DNA of 64,000 nt from Lachnospiraceae bacterium (GTDB lineage Bacteria > Bacillota > Clostridia > Lachnospirales > Lachnospiraceae), in the NCBI GenBank assembly GCA_017936885.1, contig JAGBEO010000018.1, positions 1 to 64,000 on the forward strand, in the 5' to 3' direction. This document shows positions 34,717 to 43,405 of the stretch, in pieces. The notes beneath the pieces were generated by a model. That model saw only the letters and a list, made by a program, of their open reading frames with translations. It made no database searches and was not told the DNA's origin. Made by a program: the position numbers and the translations under genes. Each line of letters begins with the position of its first letter. The first letter of the stretch is position 1.

Positions 34717-35595
34717 ATGAAAAAAGCAACAAAAGTATTGGCACTTATCCTTGCCATGGCTATGATGGCATGTACCCTCGTAGCATGCGGCAGCAGTGCA
34801 GACACAACAGCAGCAGATGCTAACACAGAGACAGCAGCAGACACGGAAACAGAAGCGGCAGATACAGAAGCAGCTGAAACAGAGGATGCAGAAGAAGCTG
34901 CTCCGGCAGAGGGCGGTACGATCACTTTCGGTACAAACGCAGAGTTCCCGCCTTTCGAGTTTGTAACAGCGAATGGTGTAATCGGCGAGTTTGACGGTAT
35001 TGATATGGCTATTGCGAAACAGATTGCTGAGGAAAACGGCATGACAGCAGCAATCGAGAACATGGAGTTTGACTCTCTGTTAGTAGCCCTTCAGAACGGT
35101 CAGATTGATGCGGTTATCGCAGGTATGACTATCACGGAAGAGAGAGCAGAAGCAGTAGATTTCTCTATGCCTTACTATACAGCAACTCAGGTTATGATTG
35201 TTAAGGAAGATTCCGATATCGCTTCCGCAGCCGACATGGCAGATAAGAAGATCTGCGTTATCCAGGGCTACACGGGCGAGGTATGTGTCAATGATATGGG
35301 TTATCCTTACGAGTCCTTCAAGAAAGGTACAGAGGCAGTTATGGAGCTTGTAAACGGCAAGTGTGATGTAGTCGTAATTGACTCTGCAACCGCTGCTAAG
35401 TATGTAAGCGACAACGAAGGATTAAAGATTGTAGAAGATCCTGATGCATTCGAATCTGAAGAGTATGCGATCGCAGTACAGAAGGGTAACACAGAGTTAC
35501 TTGATATGATCAATAAAGCAATCGAAGCAAAGCTTGCAGACGGTACAATCTCTGAACTGGCAGTACAGTACACAGAGGCAGCTTCCGAGGAATAA
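34717..35595 (+). CDS. Amino-acid-binding lipoprotein, normal lobe order
   Basis: This 292-residue binding protein has a lipobox, TLVAC (Cys 24), an acidic Thr/Ala/Glu linker (25-65) and an SBP_bac_3 fold. The N-lobe start is ITFGTNAEFPPFEF (69-82) and the C-terminal end of the fold, YAIAVQKGNTELLDMINKAI, lies at 250-269. It serves the permease and ATPase upstream; the amino acid is not determined. TTAAGGAGGAG supports ATG 34717 over a longer reading from 34669. It is a useful internal reference for the permuted paralogue at 39605. Confidence 0.93.
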   Translation: MKKATKVLALILAMAMMACTLVACGSSADTTAADANTETAADTETEAADTEAAETEDAEEAAPAEGGTITFGTNAEFPPFEFVTANGVIGEFDGIDMAIAKQIAEENGMTAAIENMEFDSLLVALQNGQIDAVIAGMTITEERAEAVDFSMPYYTATQVMIVKEDSDIASAADMADKKICVIQGYTGEVCVNDMGYPYESFKKGTEAVMELVNGKCDVVVIDSATAAKYVSDNEGLKIVEDPDAFESEEYAIAVQKGNTELLDMINKAIEAKLADGTISELAVQYTEAASEE

Positions 35596-35639
35596 GATTT
35601 AAGTGTACCTTAAGAAAAGTTATATATCATGATTTCATA

Positions 35640-35672
35640 AGCCCTGATAGCCATATGGTTGTCGGGGCTTTT
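35640..35672 (+). terminator. Terminator of the first amino-acid ABC operon
   Basis: AGCCCTGATAGCC pairs with GGTTGTCGGGGCT (13 bp, three wobbles) around ATAT, followed by TTT. Confidence 0.75.
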
Positions 35673-35731
35673 GTGTGGTATAATCGACCATGTATGATAA
35701 ATAAAAGGATTGTGTGAGCAGGAGTGAAACC

Positions 35732-36127
35732 ATGAAAACAGTCAGAGTAGCAGCGGCGATTATCACCCATGAGGGTAAGATATTTGCCACCCAAAGAGGG
35801 TATGGAGAGTTCAAAGACGGCTGGGAATTTCCCGGCGGCAAGATAGAGGACGGCGAGACACCGCAGGAAGCACTGCGGCGCGAGATCAGGGAAGAGTTAG
35901 ACACGGAGATTGCAGTGGGAGAGCTTGTAGATACCATCGAATATGATTATCCGTCTTTTCATCTTTCTATGGATTGCTTCTTATGTAAGGTTCAATCGGG
36001 AGATTTGGTATTGAAAGAACATAAGGCGGCTAAGTGGCTGACGCAGGAGAAGTTAGACAGCATTGACTGGCTGCCGGCTGATATCGATTTGGTCAGGAAG
36101 TTAAAAGAAATAAATTTATCACGGTAG
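35732..36127 (+). CDS. MutT-like Nudix hydrolase
   Basis: This 131-residue protein has a complete Nudix box: GKIEDGETPQEALRREIREE (Gly-x5-Glu-x7-Arg-Glu-Ile-x-Glu-Glu). It begins VAAAIITHEGKIFATQRG, close to MutT, and contains WEFPGGK. Expected activity is cleavage of oxidised nucleotides such as 8-oxo-dGTP to the monophosphate, or of CTP analogues. ATG 35732 follows CAGGAG and is preferred to a GTG 18 nt upstream. A single-gene unit. Confidence 0.9.
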   Translation: MKTVRVAAAIITHEGKIFATQRGYGEFKDGWEFPGGKIEDGETPQEALRREIREELDTEIAVGELVDTIEYDYPSFHLSMDCFLCKVQSGDLVLKEHKAAKWLTQEKLDSIDWLPADIDLVRKLKEINLSR

Positions 36128-36212
36128 AATTTGCAGATCAAGGTGCTGCCTGCGGAAATAAGTCGAAAAATAGAATTAGTAGTTTGTGAATAGACTGTTT
36201 TATGATATACTT

Positions 36213-36239
36213 ATAAAGATTCTGCTGCAGTATCTTTAT
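36213..36239 (+). promoter_or_regulatory. Inverted repeat in the symporter promoter region
   Basis: ATAAAGAT and ATCTTTAT form 8-bp perfect arms around an 11-nt centre (TCTGCTGCAGT), just downstream of a likely -10 box (TATACT, about 36206-36211). It could be an operator for the symporter at 36294. Confidence 0.4.
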
Positions 36240-36293
36240 ATGGTTATTCTGCATACTATATAAAAATGCTGCAATATAAACTGGAGGTTTACC

Positions 36294-37484
36294 ATGAAAA
36301 AATTATTCAATAGTTTGCCGTTTCGGCTTTTACTGGGTGTAGTATTGGGTATTCTGATCGGGCAGATTGCAAATGAGAGTGTTATGAATGTAGTCGTAAC
36401 GGTAAAGTACATACTGAATCAGGTCATTGTATTCTGTGTACCGCTTATCATCATCGGCTTTATCGCTCCGTCTATTACGAAGCTGGGAAGTCATGCGTCT
36501 AAAATTCTGATGGTTGCAGTAGGAATTGCATATCTTTCCTCCATCTGCGCGGCACTCGGATCTATGGCAGCGGGATATCTGATCATTCCCCATCTGTCTA
36601 TCGTATCGGATGTGGAAGGTCTGAAAGAATTGCCTGAGATTGTATTCCAATTAGACATTCCACAGATTATGCCGGTTATGAGTGCACTGGTATTTTCTAT
36701 GATGATCGGTCTGGCAGCAGTGGGGACTAAGGCTGTAACCATTACAGCCATTTTGGATGAATTTCAGAAGATGATACTGTTAATCGTAACGAAGCTTGTG
36801 ATTCCGCTTCTGCCTATTTTCATTGGATTTACCTTCTGTGCTTTGTCCTATGAGGGAACGATTACGAAACAGTTCCCGGTATTTGTACAGATCATCGTGA
36901 TTGTGCTGATAGGGCATTATATCTGGATGGCGGTTTTATATGGTATCGCCGGACTGTATGCAAAGAAGAATCCGCTGGACATTGTGAAGAATTATGGGCC
37001 TGCCTATCTGACAGCGGTAGGAACCATGTCTTCCGCAGCAACGCTTGCGGTTGCGCTGCGCTGTGCCAGGAAATCCGTACCGCCTCTTAGAGAAGATATG
37101 GTGGACTTCGGAATTCCGCTGTTTGCCAATATTCATCTGTGCGGCTCTGTGCTGACAGAGGTATTCTTCGTAATGACGGTATCCAAGATTCTCTATGGCA
37201 GCATTCCGTCTCTTGGAACGATGATTCTGTTCTGTGCCCTGTTAGGTATTTTTGCCATCGGTGCGCCGGGTGTGCCGGGCGGAACCGTGGTGGCATCATT
37301 AGGCTTAATCAGCGGTGTGCTTGGTTTCGGCGAGGAAGGGCTTGCCCTGATGCTTACGATCTTCGCATTGCAGGACAGCTTCGGTACAGCATGTAATGTC
37401 ACCGGTGACGGTGCATTGACGTTGATCCTGTCAGGATATGCGGATAAACATAAGATAGAAAATGTACCCGCGAGTATAGAGTAA
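36294..37484 (+). CDS. Dicarboxylate/amino-acid:cation symporter (DAACS)
   Basis: This 396-residue transporter belongs to the sodium/proton-driven glutamate, aspartate or dicarboxylate uptake family. It has about eight membrane helices and two re-entrant loops; the serine-rich loop reads GTMSSAATLAVALRCARK and the substrate-binding end FGTACNVTGDGALTLIL. The exact substrate is unknown. GGAGGTTTACC before the ATG is a strong ribosome binding site. A second family member (SstT) follows 89 bp downstream. Confidence 0.92.
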   Translation: MKKLFNSLPFRLLLGVVLGILIGQIANESVMNVVVTVKYILNQVIVFCVPLIIIGFIAPSITKLGSHASKILMVAVGIAYLSSICAALGSMAAGYLIIPHLSIVSDVEGLKELPEIVFQLDIPQIMPVMSALVFSMMIGLAAVGTKAVTITAILDEFQKMILLIVTKLVIPLLPIFIGFTFCALSYEGTITKQFPVFVQIIVIVLIGHYIWMAVLYGIAGLYAKKNPLDIVKNYGPAYLTAVGTMSSAATLAVALRCARKSVPPLREDMVDFGIPLFANIHLCGSVLTEVFFVMTVSKILYGSIPSLGTMILFCALLGIFAIGAPGVPGGTVVASLGLISGVLGFGEEGLALMLTIFALQDSFGTACNVTGDGALTLILSGYADKHKIENVPASIE

Positions 37485-37573
37485 TATGCGGGGTAATAGC
37501 TGACAAACGGCAGAAAACAAGCGGGTAATACCGGGAGGCTGTTTAGATAACAAAAGAAAGGTTTTGAATTAAC

Positions 37574-38809
37574 ATGAAAAAAGTGTGGGAGAAATGGACA
37601 GGGGTAAGCCTTGTCGGAAGAATTGTTGTAGGATTGATTATCGGTGCACTGCTGGCGCTTTTCGTACCGCAGGCATCCGGTATAACGATTTTGGGAGACG
37701 TGTTCGTCGGTGCCCTGAAAGCGATTGCACCGCTTCTGGTATTTTTCTTAATTATCAGTTCCCTGTGCAATGCAAAGACCTCTGACGGCAAACGCAGCGG
37801 TGTCATCGGAACGGTTATCATTCTGTATATGTTCAGTACGGTTCTGGCAGCGGTTATTGCGGTATTTGCCAGCATGATTTTCCCGGTGGAGATGGTTTTG
37901 ACGGATGTGGCACAGGATGTGATGTCTGCGCCTACGGGAATCGCAGAGGTGTTATCTACCCTGCTGCTTAACTTAGTGGCAAACCCGATAGCATCCCTTG
38001 TCAATGCCAATTATTTAGGAATTCTCGCATGGGCAGTCTTACTGGGCATTTCCTTAAGAGCGGCAGGCGATACCACGAAGAAGGCAATGGCGGATATTGC
38101 GGACGGTATTTCCAAGGTGGTTGTTATTATCATTAACTTTGCACCGTTTGGTATTTTAGGGCTGGTATACAGCAGTGTTTCCTCCAGCGGTTTAGAGACC
38201 TTTGCCAATTATGGCAAGCTGCTGATCCTTTTGGTGGGATGTATGCTGGGCATTTATTTTATTACGAATCCTATGTTGGTATACTGGTGCATTCGTAAGA
38301 ACCCCTATCCGCTTATTTTCAAGTGTTTAAAGAGAAGTGCGATCACGGCATTCTTTACCAGAAGCTCTGCGGCAAATATTCCGGTTAATATGGAAGTCTG
38401 TGAGGAAATGGGATTAAACAAAGACAATTATTCTGTTACGATTCCGTTGGGCGCGACGATCAACATGGACGGTGCCGCAATCACCATTACGGTTATGACG
38501 ATGGCGACTGCTCATACGCTGGGGATTGCAGTAGACATTCCGACGGCGATTATTTTAAGTCTGTTAGCGGCAATCGGGGCCTGTGGTGCATCCGGTGTGG
38601 CAGGCGGTTCTCTGCTGCTGATCCCGATGGCATGTTCCCTGTTTGGTATTCCGGATACTGTATCCATGCAGGTGGTTGCAGTGGGATTTATCATCGGCGT
38701 CATTCAGGATTCTGTAGAAACGGCACTGAATTCCTCTTCCGACCTTCTTCTGTCTGCATCGGCAGAATTCAGACAGTGGCGGTTGGAAGGCAAAGAGATT
38801 ACATTTTAG
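37574..38809 (+). CDS. sstT: Sodium:serine/threonine symporter SstT
   Basis: This 411-residue DAACS member matches SstT along its length: TGVSLVGRIVVGLIIGALLA at the start, the loop FFTRSSAANIPVN, the sodium motif ATINMDGAAITI and the end GVIQDSVETALNSSSD. It imports serine and threonine with sodium. AGAAAGGTTTTG lies upstream. With the neighbouring DAACS symporter and two ABC systems it forms an amino-acid uptake cluster. Confidence 0.92.
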   Translation: MKKVWEKWTGVSLVGRIVVGLIIGALLALFVPQASGITILGDVFVGALKAIAPLLVFFLIISSLCNAKTSDGKRSGVIGTVIILYMFSTVLAAVIAVFASMIFPVEMVLTDVAQDVMSAPTGIAEVLSTLLLNLVANPIASLVNANYLGILAWAVLLGISLRAAGDTTKKAMADIADGISKVVVIIINFAPFGILGLVYSSVSSSGLETFANYGKLLILLVGCMLGIYFITNPMLVYWCIRKNPYPLIFKCLKRSAITAFFTRSSAANIPVNMEVCEEMGLNKDNYSVTIPLGATINMDGAAITITVMTMATAHTLGIAVDIPTAIILSLLAAIGACGASGVAGGSLLLIPMACSLFGIPDTVSMQVVAVGFIIGVIQDSVETALNSSSDLLLSASAEFRQWRLEGKEITF

Positions 38810-38994
38810 ATAGCAGAAGCTTACAGACAACTGCGGAAGCCTCTAGATAAATCCGCTTTTATGTGTCAGGAATAATTCTGTGCCTGTTCTGCCATACTAA
38901 TATTTGACAGGAGACGTCCGGGCGTTTCTCCGGCGTTTTAAGATGGCTGCTTGCCCTTGCGGCAGGGTGCCGGTCAGAAAGAAGGAGGCAGGCT

Positions 38995-39426
38995 ATGGAA
39001 GATGATACAATCAAGTTACTGCGGGAATGTAATGCGGGTATTAAGATGGGAATTTCTTCTCTGGATGAGGTGATGGAGCATGTGCAGAACAGTATGCTGG
39101 AAGATCTGCTCAGGCAAAGTAAGGATACGCACTGTAAACTGGGAAATAAAACCCATGAATATCTGCGGGAATGTCACGATGAAGGGAAAGAGCCGGCAGC
39201 GATGGCAAAGATGATGTCATGGATGAAAACCAACGTAAAGCTTGGCGGTGAGGAATCCGACAGAGTGGTGGCAGATCTGATTACGGATGGATGCAATATG
39301 GGTGTGAAGACACTCTATCGTTATCTGCACCAATATCAGGCGGCTGACGAGAAAGCCAAGAAACTTGTGAAAGAGACGATCGAGGCGGAAGAAACCCTGA
39401 TCAAAGACATGAGAGAGTATCTGTAA
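38995..39426 (+). CDS. Small helical protein, possibly ferritin-like
   Basis: This 143-residue all-helical protein reads as a four-helix bundle: IKMGISSLDEVMEHVQNSML, then HCKLGNKTHEYLRECH, KMMSWMKTNVKL and YLHQYQAADEKAKKLVKETI. Conserved-looking His, Glu and Met positions hint at a ferritin- or hemerythrin-like bundle, but no firm family is assigned. GAAGGAGGCAGGCT gives a strong start. It lies between SstT and the second ABC system. Confidence 0.7.
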   Translation: MEDDTIKLLRECNAGIKMGISSLDEVMEHVQNSMLEDLLRQSKDTHCKLGNKTHEYLRECHDEGKEPAAMAKMMSWMKTNVKLGGEESDRVVADLITDGCNMGVKTLYRYLHQYQAADEKAKKLVKETIEAEETLIKDMREYL

Positions 39427-39604
39427 CGGATGCTCTTTCTCTTTGTTTTTTCTTCTATTTTGTTTTCTTTTCTGTTTTTTGCCATTTACTTTAGCCTACT
39501 ACTATGTTAAAATGTGATGCGAAGTTCAAAATATCTAAACAGTTCAAAAGTTTGGAAGGACAAATTTTTGAATGATAAAATCTTTGAACAGGGAGGAAAA
39601 TATT

Positions 39605-40483
39605 ATGAAAAAGAAACTTGCACTTATGGTGGCATTGTCCCTTACAGTGGGTACCTTGCTGACAGGATGCGGCAAAGAAGCTGATAAGACAGCTCAGACT
39701 GCTGCTGAAACAACAGAGGCGGCAGCAGAGGAAGGTGCTGAGGATGCAGCAGCTGAGACAACGGAAGAGACAGCAAATGCAGATCTTGTATATGCTGTAG
39801 AAGCCGGTTCCGCAGGTGAGGCAGCAGCAAATGATAACGGTTTTCAGACTAACGTAGTAGCTTCTCAGGCAGATGCGCTGATGGAAGTAGCTTCCGGTAC
39901 TTCTGATGCGGCAATCATCGATTTACTGATGGCCGGTGCCATGATCGGCGAAGGTACAAGCTACCCGAACCTGACACATACAGATGAGCTTACGACAGAG
40001 GAATATGGTGTAGGATGTCGTAAAGGTTCTGATCTTGCTTCTTATATTAACTCTGTTTTTGCAGAGAGCTATGCAGACGGTTCCATGGCAGAGACAGCCA
40101 CTACATACGGCGTACAGGAAGCATTAGTAGAGCAGACTGCTTCTGAATTTGCAGCTTCTGAGGCTGACAGTGATGTGGCTTATATTCAGGAGAAGGGCAC
40201 ATTGATCGTTGGTATCACAGACTTTGCTCCTATGGATTACAAGGATGACAACGGCGAGTGGATCGGCTTCGATGCGGATATGGCCCGTATGGTAGCAGAG
40301 AAGTTAGGTGTTGAAGCACAGTTCGTAGAGATCGACTGGGATAATAAGATCATGGAGCTGGATTCCAAGAATATCGATGTTGTATGGAATGGTATGACAT
40401 TGACAGATGAAACGATGGAAGCTATGGAGTGCACGAACGCATACTGCAACAATGCACAGGTTGTGGTTGTGCCTGCTAACTAA
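39605..40483 (+). CDS. Amino-acid-binding lipoprotein with permuted lobes
   Basis: The 292-residue protein has a lipobox, TLLTGC (Cys 22), and an acidic linker. The next part (60-178) matches the second half of ordinary SBP_bac_3 proteins: VYAVEAGSAGEAA, ASGTSDAAIIDLLMAGAMIG, EEYGVGCRKGSDLA, then YADGSMAETATTYG. The first half of the fold comes last (196-290): GTLIVGITDFAPMDYKDDNG, GFDADMARMVAEKLGV, VWNGMTLTDETMEAM. The order is reversed relative to the binding protein at 34717, so this is a circular permutation that keeps signal peptide and linker. Start 39605 follows GGGAGGAAAATATT. A hairpin follows, then the permease and ATPase it probably serves. Confidence 0.9.
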   Translation: MKKKLALMVALSLTVGTLLTGCGKEADKTAQTAAETTEAAAEEGAEDAAAETTEETANADLVYAVEAGSAGEAAANDNGFQTNVVASQADALMEVASGTSDAAIIDLLMAGAMIGEGTSYPNLTHTDELTTEEYGVGCRKGSDLASYINSVFAESYADGSMAETATTYGVQEALVEQTASEFAASEADSDVAYIQEKGTLIVGITDFAPMDYKDDNGEWIGFDADMARMVAEKLGVEAQFVEIDWDNKIMELDSKNIDVVWNGMTLTDETMEAMECTNAYCNNAQVVVVPAN

Positions 40484-40503
40484 TATAGTATTTGGATAGC
40501 ATA

Positions 40504-40541
40504 AAGTTCTAAGGCGGAACTTTTCTGCCTTAGAACTTTTC
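40504..40541 (+). terminator. Intra-operon terminator after the permuted binding protein
   Basis: AAGTTCTAAGGC pairs perfectly (12 bp) with GCCTTAGAACTT, followed by TTTC. It probably lowers permease and ATPase expression relative to the binding protein. The unit ACTTTTCTTATGTGA after it recurs at about 40599-40613, behind a second weaker stem (CGGCAG/CTGCCG). Confidence 0.8.
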
Positions 40542-40662
40542 TTATGTGAGAGGAAAGAGTTCGGCAGTAGTGGGAAGAAAGCCTGGCTGCCGGGTCGGAC
40601 TTTTCTTATGTGAAAAGGAAAAGCCCCGGATAAGGGTATCGTTATCAGATTGGGAGAAAAGT

Positions 40663-41319
40663 ATGTTTTGGTCAGTTACACAATCATTATTGGGTGGTCT
40701 GCTTACCACCTTTCAGATTTTTATCTTTACGCTGTTGATTGCGCTGCCGCTGGGCTTAATCATTGCCTTCGGCGCCATGAGTAAATTCAAACCGTTGCGT
40801 TATTTAGTGGACGTATTGGTCTGGATTATCCGCGGTACGCCGTTGATGCTGCAGCTAATCATTATTTTCTACGGTCCCGGACTTTGGCTTGGACACAATA
40901 TCTGGAGCGGCAATGAAACAGGGCGTATCACGGCTACGGTGGTGGCTTTCAGTATTAATTATGCCTGCTATTTCTCAGTCATCTTCAGAGGCGGTATTGA
41001 AGGTGTGCCGGTAGGTCAGCGGGAAGCGGGAGAGGTGCTTGGCATGACCAAGAGCCAGATTTTCTTTAAAGTTACACTGCTGCAGATGGTCAAACGGGTG
41101 GTACCGCCTATGTCCAACGAGATTATTACGCTGGTCAAAGATACTTCTCTGGCTCGTATCATAGCAGCTTATGAGCTTACCTTTGCGGGATATTCCTTTA
41201 TGAAGAGTGACGGTTTGACATGGCCGCTGTTCTATACGGGTGTCTTCTATCTGTTGTTTGTCGGCATTTTGACATTGTTGTTTAATTATATTGAGCGCAA
41301 GCTGGATTACTTTAGGTAA
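40663..41319 (+). CDS. Polar amino-acid ABC transporter permease
   Basis: This 218-residue HisM/GlnP-type subunit has about five membrane segments, with WIIRGTPLMLQLIIIFYG and the docking loop REAGEVLGMTKSQIFFKV. It ends ERKLDYFR, like many family members. ATG 40663 follows TGGGAGAAAAG and is preferred to a reading that starts 117 nt earlier. It pairs with the ATPase that begins 13 bp downstream. Confidence 0.93.
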   Translation: MFWSVTQSLLGGLLTTFQIFIFTLLIALPLGLIIAFGAMSKFKPLRYLVDVLVWIIRGTPLMLQLIIIFYGPGLWLGHNIWSGNETGRITATVVAFSINYACYFSVIFRGGIEGVPVGQREAGEVLGMTKSQIFFKVTLLQMVKRVVPPMSNEIITLVKDTSLARIIAAYELTFAGYSFMKSDGLTWPLFYTGVFYLLFVGILTLLFNYIERKLDYFR

Positions 41320-41332
41320 GGAGGGGACGGAA

Positions 41333-42118
41333 ATGGCGATTTTGGAAGTGAAGAATATTGAGAAACATTTCGGTTCCACACAGGTACTTAAGGATGTCAG
41401 TTTTTCTTTGGAGGAGGGCAATGCGTTAGCTATCATCGGTTCTTCCGGTTCCGGCAAGACGACACTGCTTCGCTGCTTAAATTTCCTGGAGACACCGAAT
41501 CAGGGTTCTATCAGCGTGAAAGATGAGACGCTCTTTGATGCATCCATGCCGTTAAAGCAGCATGAGAAGGATTTGAGGACGAAGAGACTGCACTTCGGTA
41601 TGGTGTTTCAGTCTTTCAATTTGTTTCCTCAGTACACAGCGCTGGAAAATGTGATGTTATCGGCACAGCTTCTTGCGAAGGAGAGACCGGATTACAAGCA
41701 GAATAAGAAAGAAATCCTTGCGCAGATAGAGGAGCAGGGCAAAACACTGTTAGACCAGATGGGTTTAAAAGACCGGATGGATCATTATCCCCATCAGTTG
41801 TCCGGCGGGCAGCAGCAGCGTGTGGCGATCGCGAGGGCCCTTGCTTTGAGTCCGGATATTTTGTGTTTCGATGAACCTACGTCTGCACTTGACCCGGAAT
41901 TGACGGGCGAGGTTTTAAAAGTGATCAGAGGCTTGGCAGAGCAGAAGACGACAATGATTATCGTAACCCATGAGATGGCATTTGCCAGAGATGTAGCAGA
42001 TCAGATTATTTTCATGGATGATGGCGTGATTGTGGAGCAGGGTGATCCGAGACAGGTCATCGACAATCCGAGAGAAGAGAGAACGAAGCAGTTCCTGACC
42101 AGATATACAGAAGGGTAG
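41333..42118 (+). CDS. Polar amino-acid ABC transporter ATPase
   Basis: This 261-residue ATPase has Walker A (GSSGSGKTT), a Q-loop (VFQSFNLFPQYT), signature (LSGGQQQR), Walker B ([14 protein letters not shown]) and a switch His (IVTHEMAFA). It has a slightly longer helical region (about 105-140) than the paralogue at 33893. GTAAGGAGGGGACGG before ATG 41333 supports the start. It closes the second amino-acid ABC operon. Confidence 0.95.
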   Translation: MAILEVKNIEKHFGSTQVLKDVSFSLEEGNALAIIGSSGSGKTTLLRCLNFLETPNQGSISVKDETLFDASMPLKQHEKDLRTKRLHFGMVFQSFNLFPQYTALENVMLSAQLLAKERPDYKQNKKEILAQIEEQGKTLLDQMGLKDRMDHYPHQLSGGQQQRVAIARALALSPDILCFDEPTSALDPELTGEVLKVIRGLAEQKTTMIIVTHEMAFARDVADQIIFMDDGVIVEQGDPRQVIDNPREERTKQFLTRYTEG

Positions 42119-42125
42119 TACCAGG

Positions 42126-42152
42126 GGTAGTATGAAAATACTACCTTTTTTC
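42126..42152 (+). terminator. Terminator of the second amino-acid ABC operon
   Basis: GGTAGTA pairs with TACTACC around TGAAAA, followed by TTTTTT. Confidence 0.85.
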
Positions 42153-42248
42153 TTTGAAAGTAGTATAGCTTTTTAGACATAACCCTGTTATGGTTTCAGT
42201 AGGATATCCGAAGAAATGTAAAATGCAATCGGAACGGAGGAACGTAAT

Positions 42249-42710
42249 ATGATTATGGAAATTGTAAGCATTGTAGTAGGTCTTCTTATGATGTGTCTGC
42301 TTTGTCAGGGGGGAGATGGATTGAGAACTATCGTATGGTTTATAGACTTACCAACGTTGATCTGTATTCTTGTGTTGACTGTGCCTGTCTTACTGCGCAG
42401 CGGTCTTGGCAAAGATTTCCTGCGCGCATTGAAGCTTCTTAAGAAGGACTATAAGTGCCACTTAAGTGAGCTTAGACGTACACTGGATGCGGTAGAGCTG
42501 ATGCAGAAGCAGGTACTTTGCGCGGGGGTGTTCAGTATGCTCTTTTCTTTCGTCTATGTGCTGGCTTCGGTGGATACGCCGGAATTGCTGGGGCCTAATA
42601 TGGCGGTAGCCACATTGACGATTTTCTATGCGGTGATTCTGGAAATGCTGTTATTGCCGCTGCAGATAGAAGTGAAGAGACGCATGATTGATTATATTGA
42701 GGAAGAGTAG
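42249..42710 (+). CDS. MotA/TolQ/ExbB-like orphan membrane protein
   Basis: This 153-residue protein has about four hydrophobic segments and an internal cytoplasmic-looking region. The pattern FIDLPTLICILVLTVP near the start and GPNMAVATLTIFYAVILEML near the end resembles the MotA stator subunit, where GP.MAvALlTTfYG is conserved. It is about half the length of MotA (around 255-290) and has no MotB partner nearby. It may be a proton-channel-like relative or simply share the fold. AACGGAGGAACGTAAT precedes the ATG. The LuxR-type gene lies 110 bp downstream. Confidence 0.65.
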   Translation: MIMEIVSIVVGLLMMCLLCQGGDGLRTIVWFIDLPTLICILVLTVPVLLRSGLGKDFLRALKLLKKDYKCHLSELRRTLDAVELMQKQVLCAGVFSMLFSFVYVLASVDTPELLGPNMAVATLTIFYAVILEMLLLPLQIEVKRRMIDYIEEE

Positions 42711-42820
42711 AAACTATCTTATACATTATTCGGTAACAAGTAAAAAGGCAGGAGATTTGTGTTGCGCAATAATTTGTGTTTATGCCCAAATTCACAGGCT
42801 GAACAAGAATGGGGATTTCT

Positions 42821-43405
42821 ATGAAAAAGCAAGTATTCAGGTCAGCGCTTGGACTTGGATATGTGATATTGGTAACCTTGCTTTTACTGATACAGGCAGG
42901 AGCCGGTGTGGGAACGGGGGACAGATGGATTGTTTTGGGAGAAATACTGCTTCTGGGGATCCCGCTCGCCATTGTTTTGATATTATATATCCGTCTGACG
43001 AATCAGATAGAACAGCATAATAGGGAACCTTCGGATGCCGTTGTGGAGAAGGTTGCGGAAGGTTATATAGGAAATAATGCGGGAAGCCTGGCGGAGAGCG
43101 GTGGTGGGAATATCACAGAAAGTATTTCGGCAGGATGCATTATGCAGAAGCCTCTCGGCTATGAGGAACAGTATGCCCGTTTTCTGACAGCAGTACAGCG
43201 CATCGACGGAGAATTGTCGGAGCGGGAGCTGGAAGTGGCGTGGCTTTGCTACCGCGGCTATACCAACAGACAGATCGGCGAGGAACTCTTCATTGCAGAG
43301 ACTACGGTTAAGAAGCATGTTTCACATATCTATGAGAAATTGGGCGTGACAGGCAGGAAAGAATTTAAGGAAATGGTATGCAGAACAGGAGATGCATCAC
43401 TATGA
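42821..43405 (+). CDS. Membrane-tethered LuxR-type regulator
   Basis: This 194-residue protein has two membrane segments at the N-terminus (about 8-28 and 40-58), then a low-complexity linker and a C-terminal LuxR helix-turn-helix (about 130-185: ELSERELEVAWLCYRGYTNR, then ETTVKKHVSHIYEKLGV). No receiver domain is present. A DNA-binding domain fixed to the membrane implies direct sensing of envelope signals or release by proteolysis. The in-frame ATG at 42809 is an alternative start. It may be cotranscribed with the MotA-like gene and overlaps the end of the convergent Dus gene by 6 bp. Confidence 0.8.
   Translation: MKKQVFRSALGLGYVILVTLLLLIQAGAGVGTGDRWIVLGEILLLGIPLAIVLILYIRLTNQIEQHNREPSDAVVEKVAEGYIGNNAGSLAESGGGNITESISAGCIMQKPLGYEEQYARFLTAVQRIDGELSERELEVAWLCYRGYTNRQIGEELFIAETTVKKHVSHIYEKLGVTGRKEFKEMVCRTGDASL

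Noticed and set aside
36213-36239. Terminator upstream of the DAACS symporter
   Set aside because: The arms are AT-rich, the centre is long and no T run follows; an operator-like inverted repeat is more plausible.
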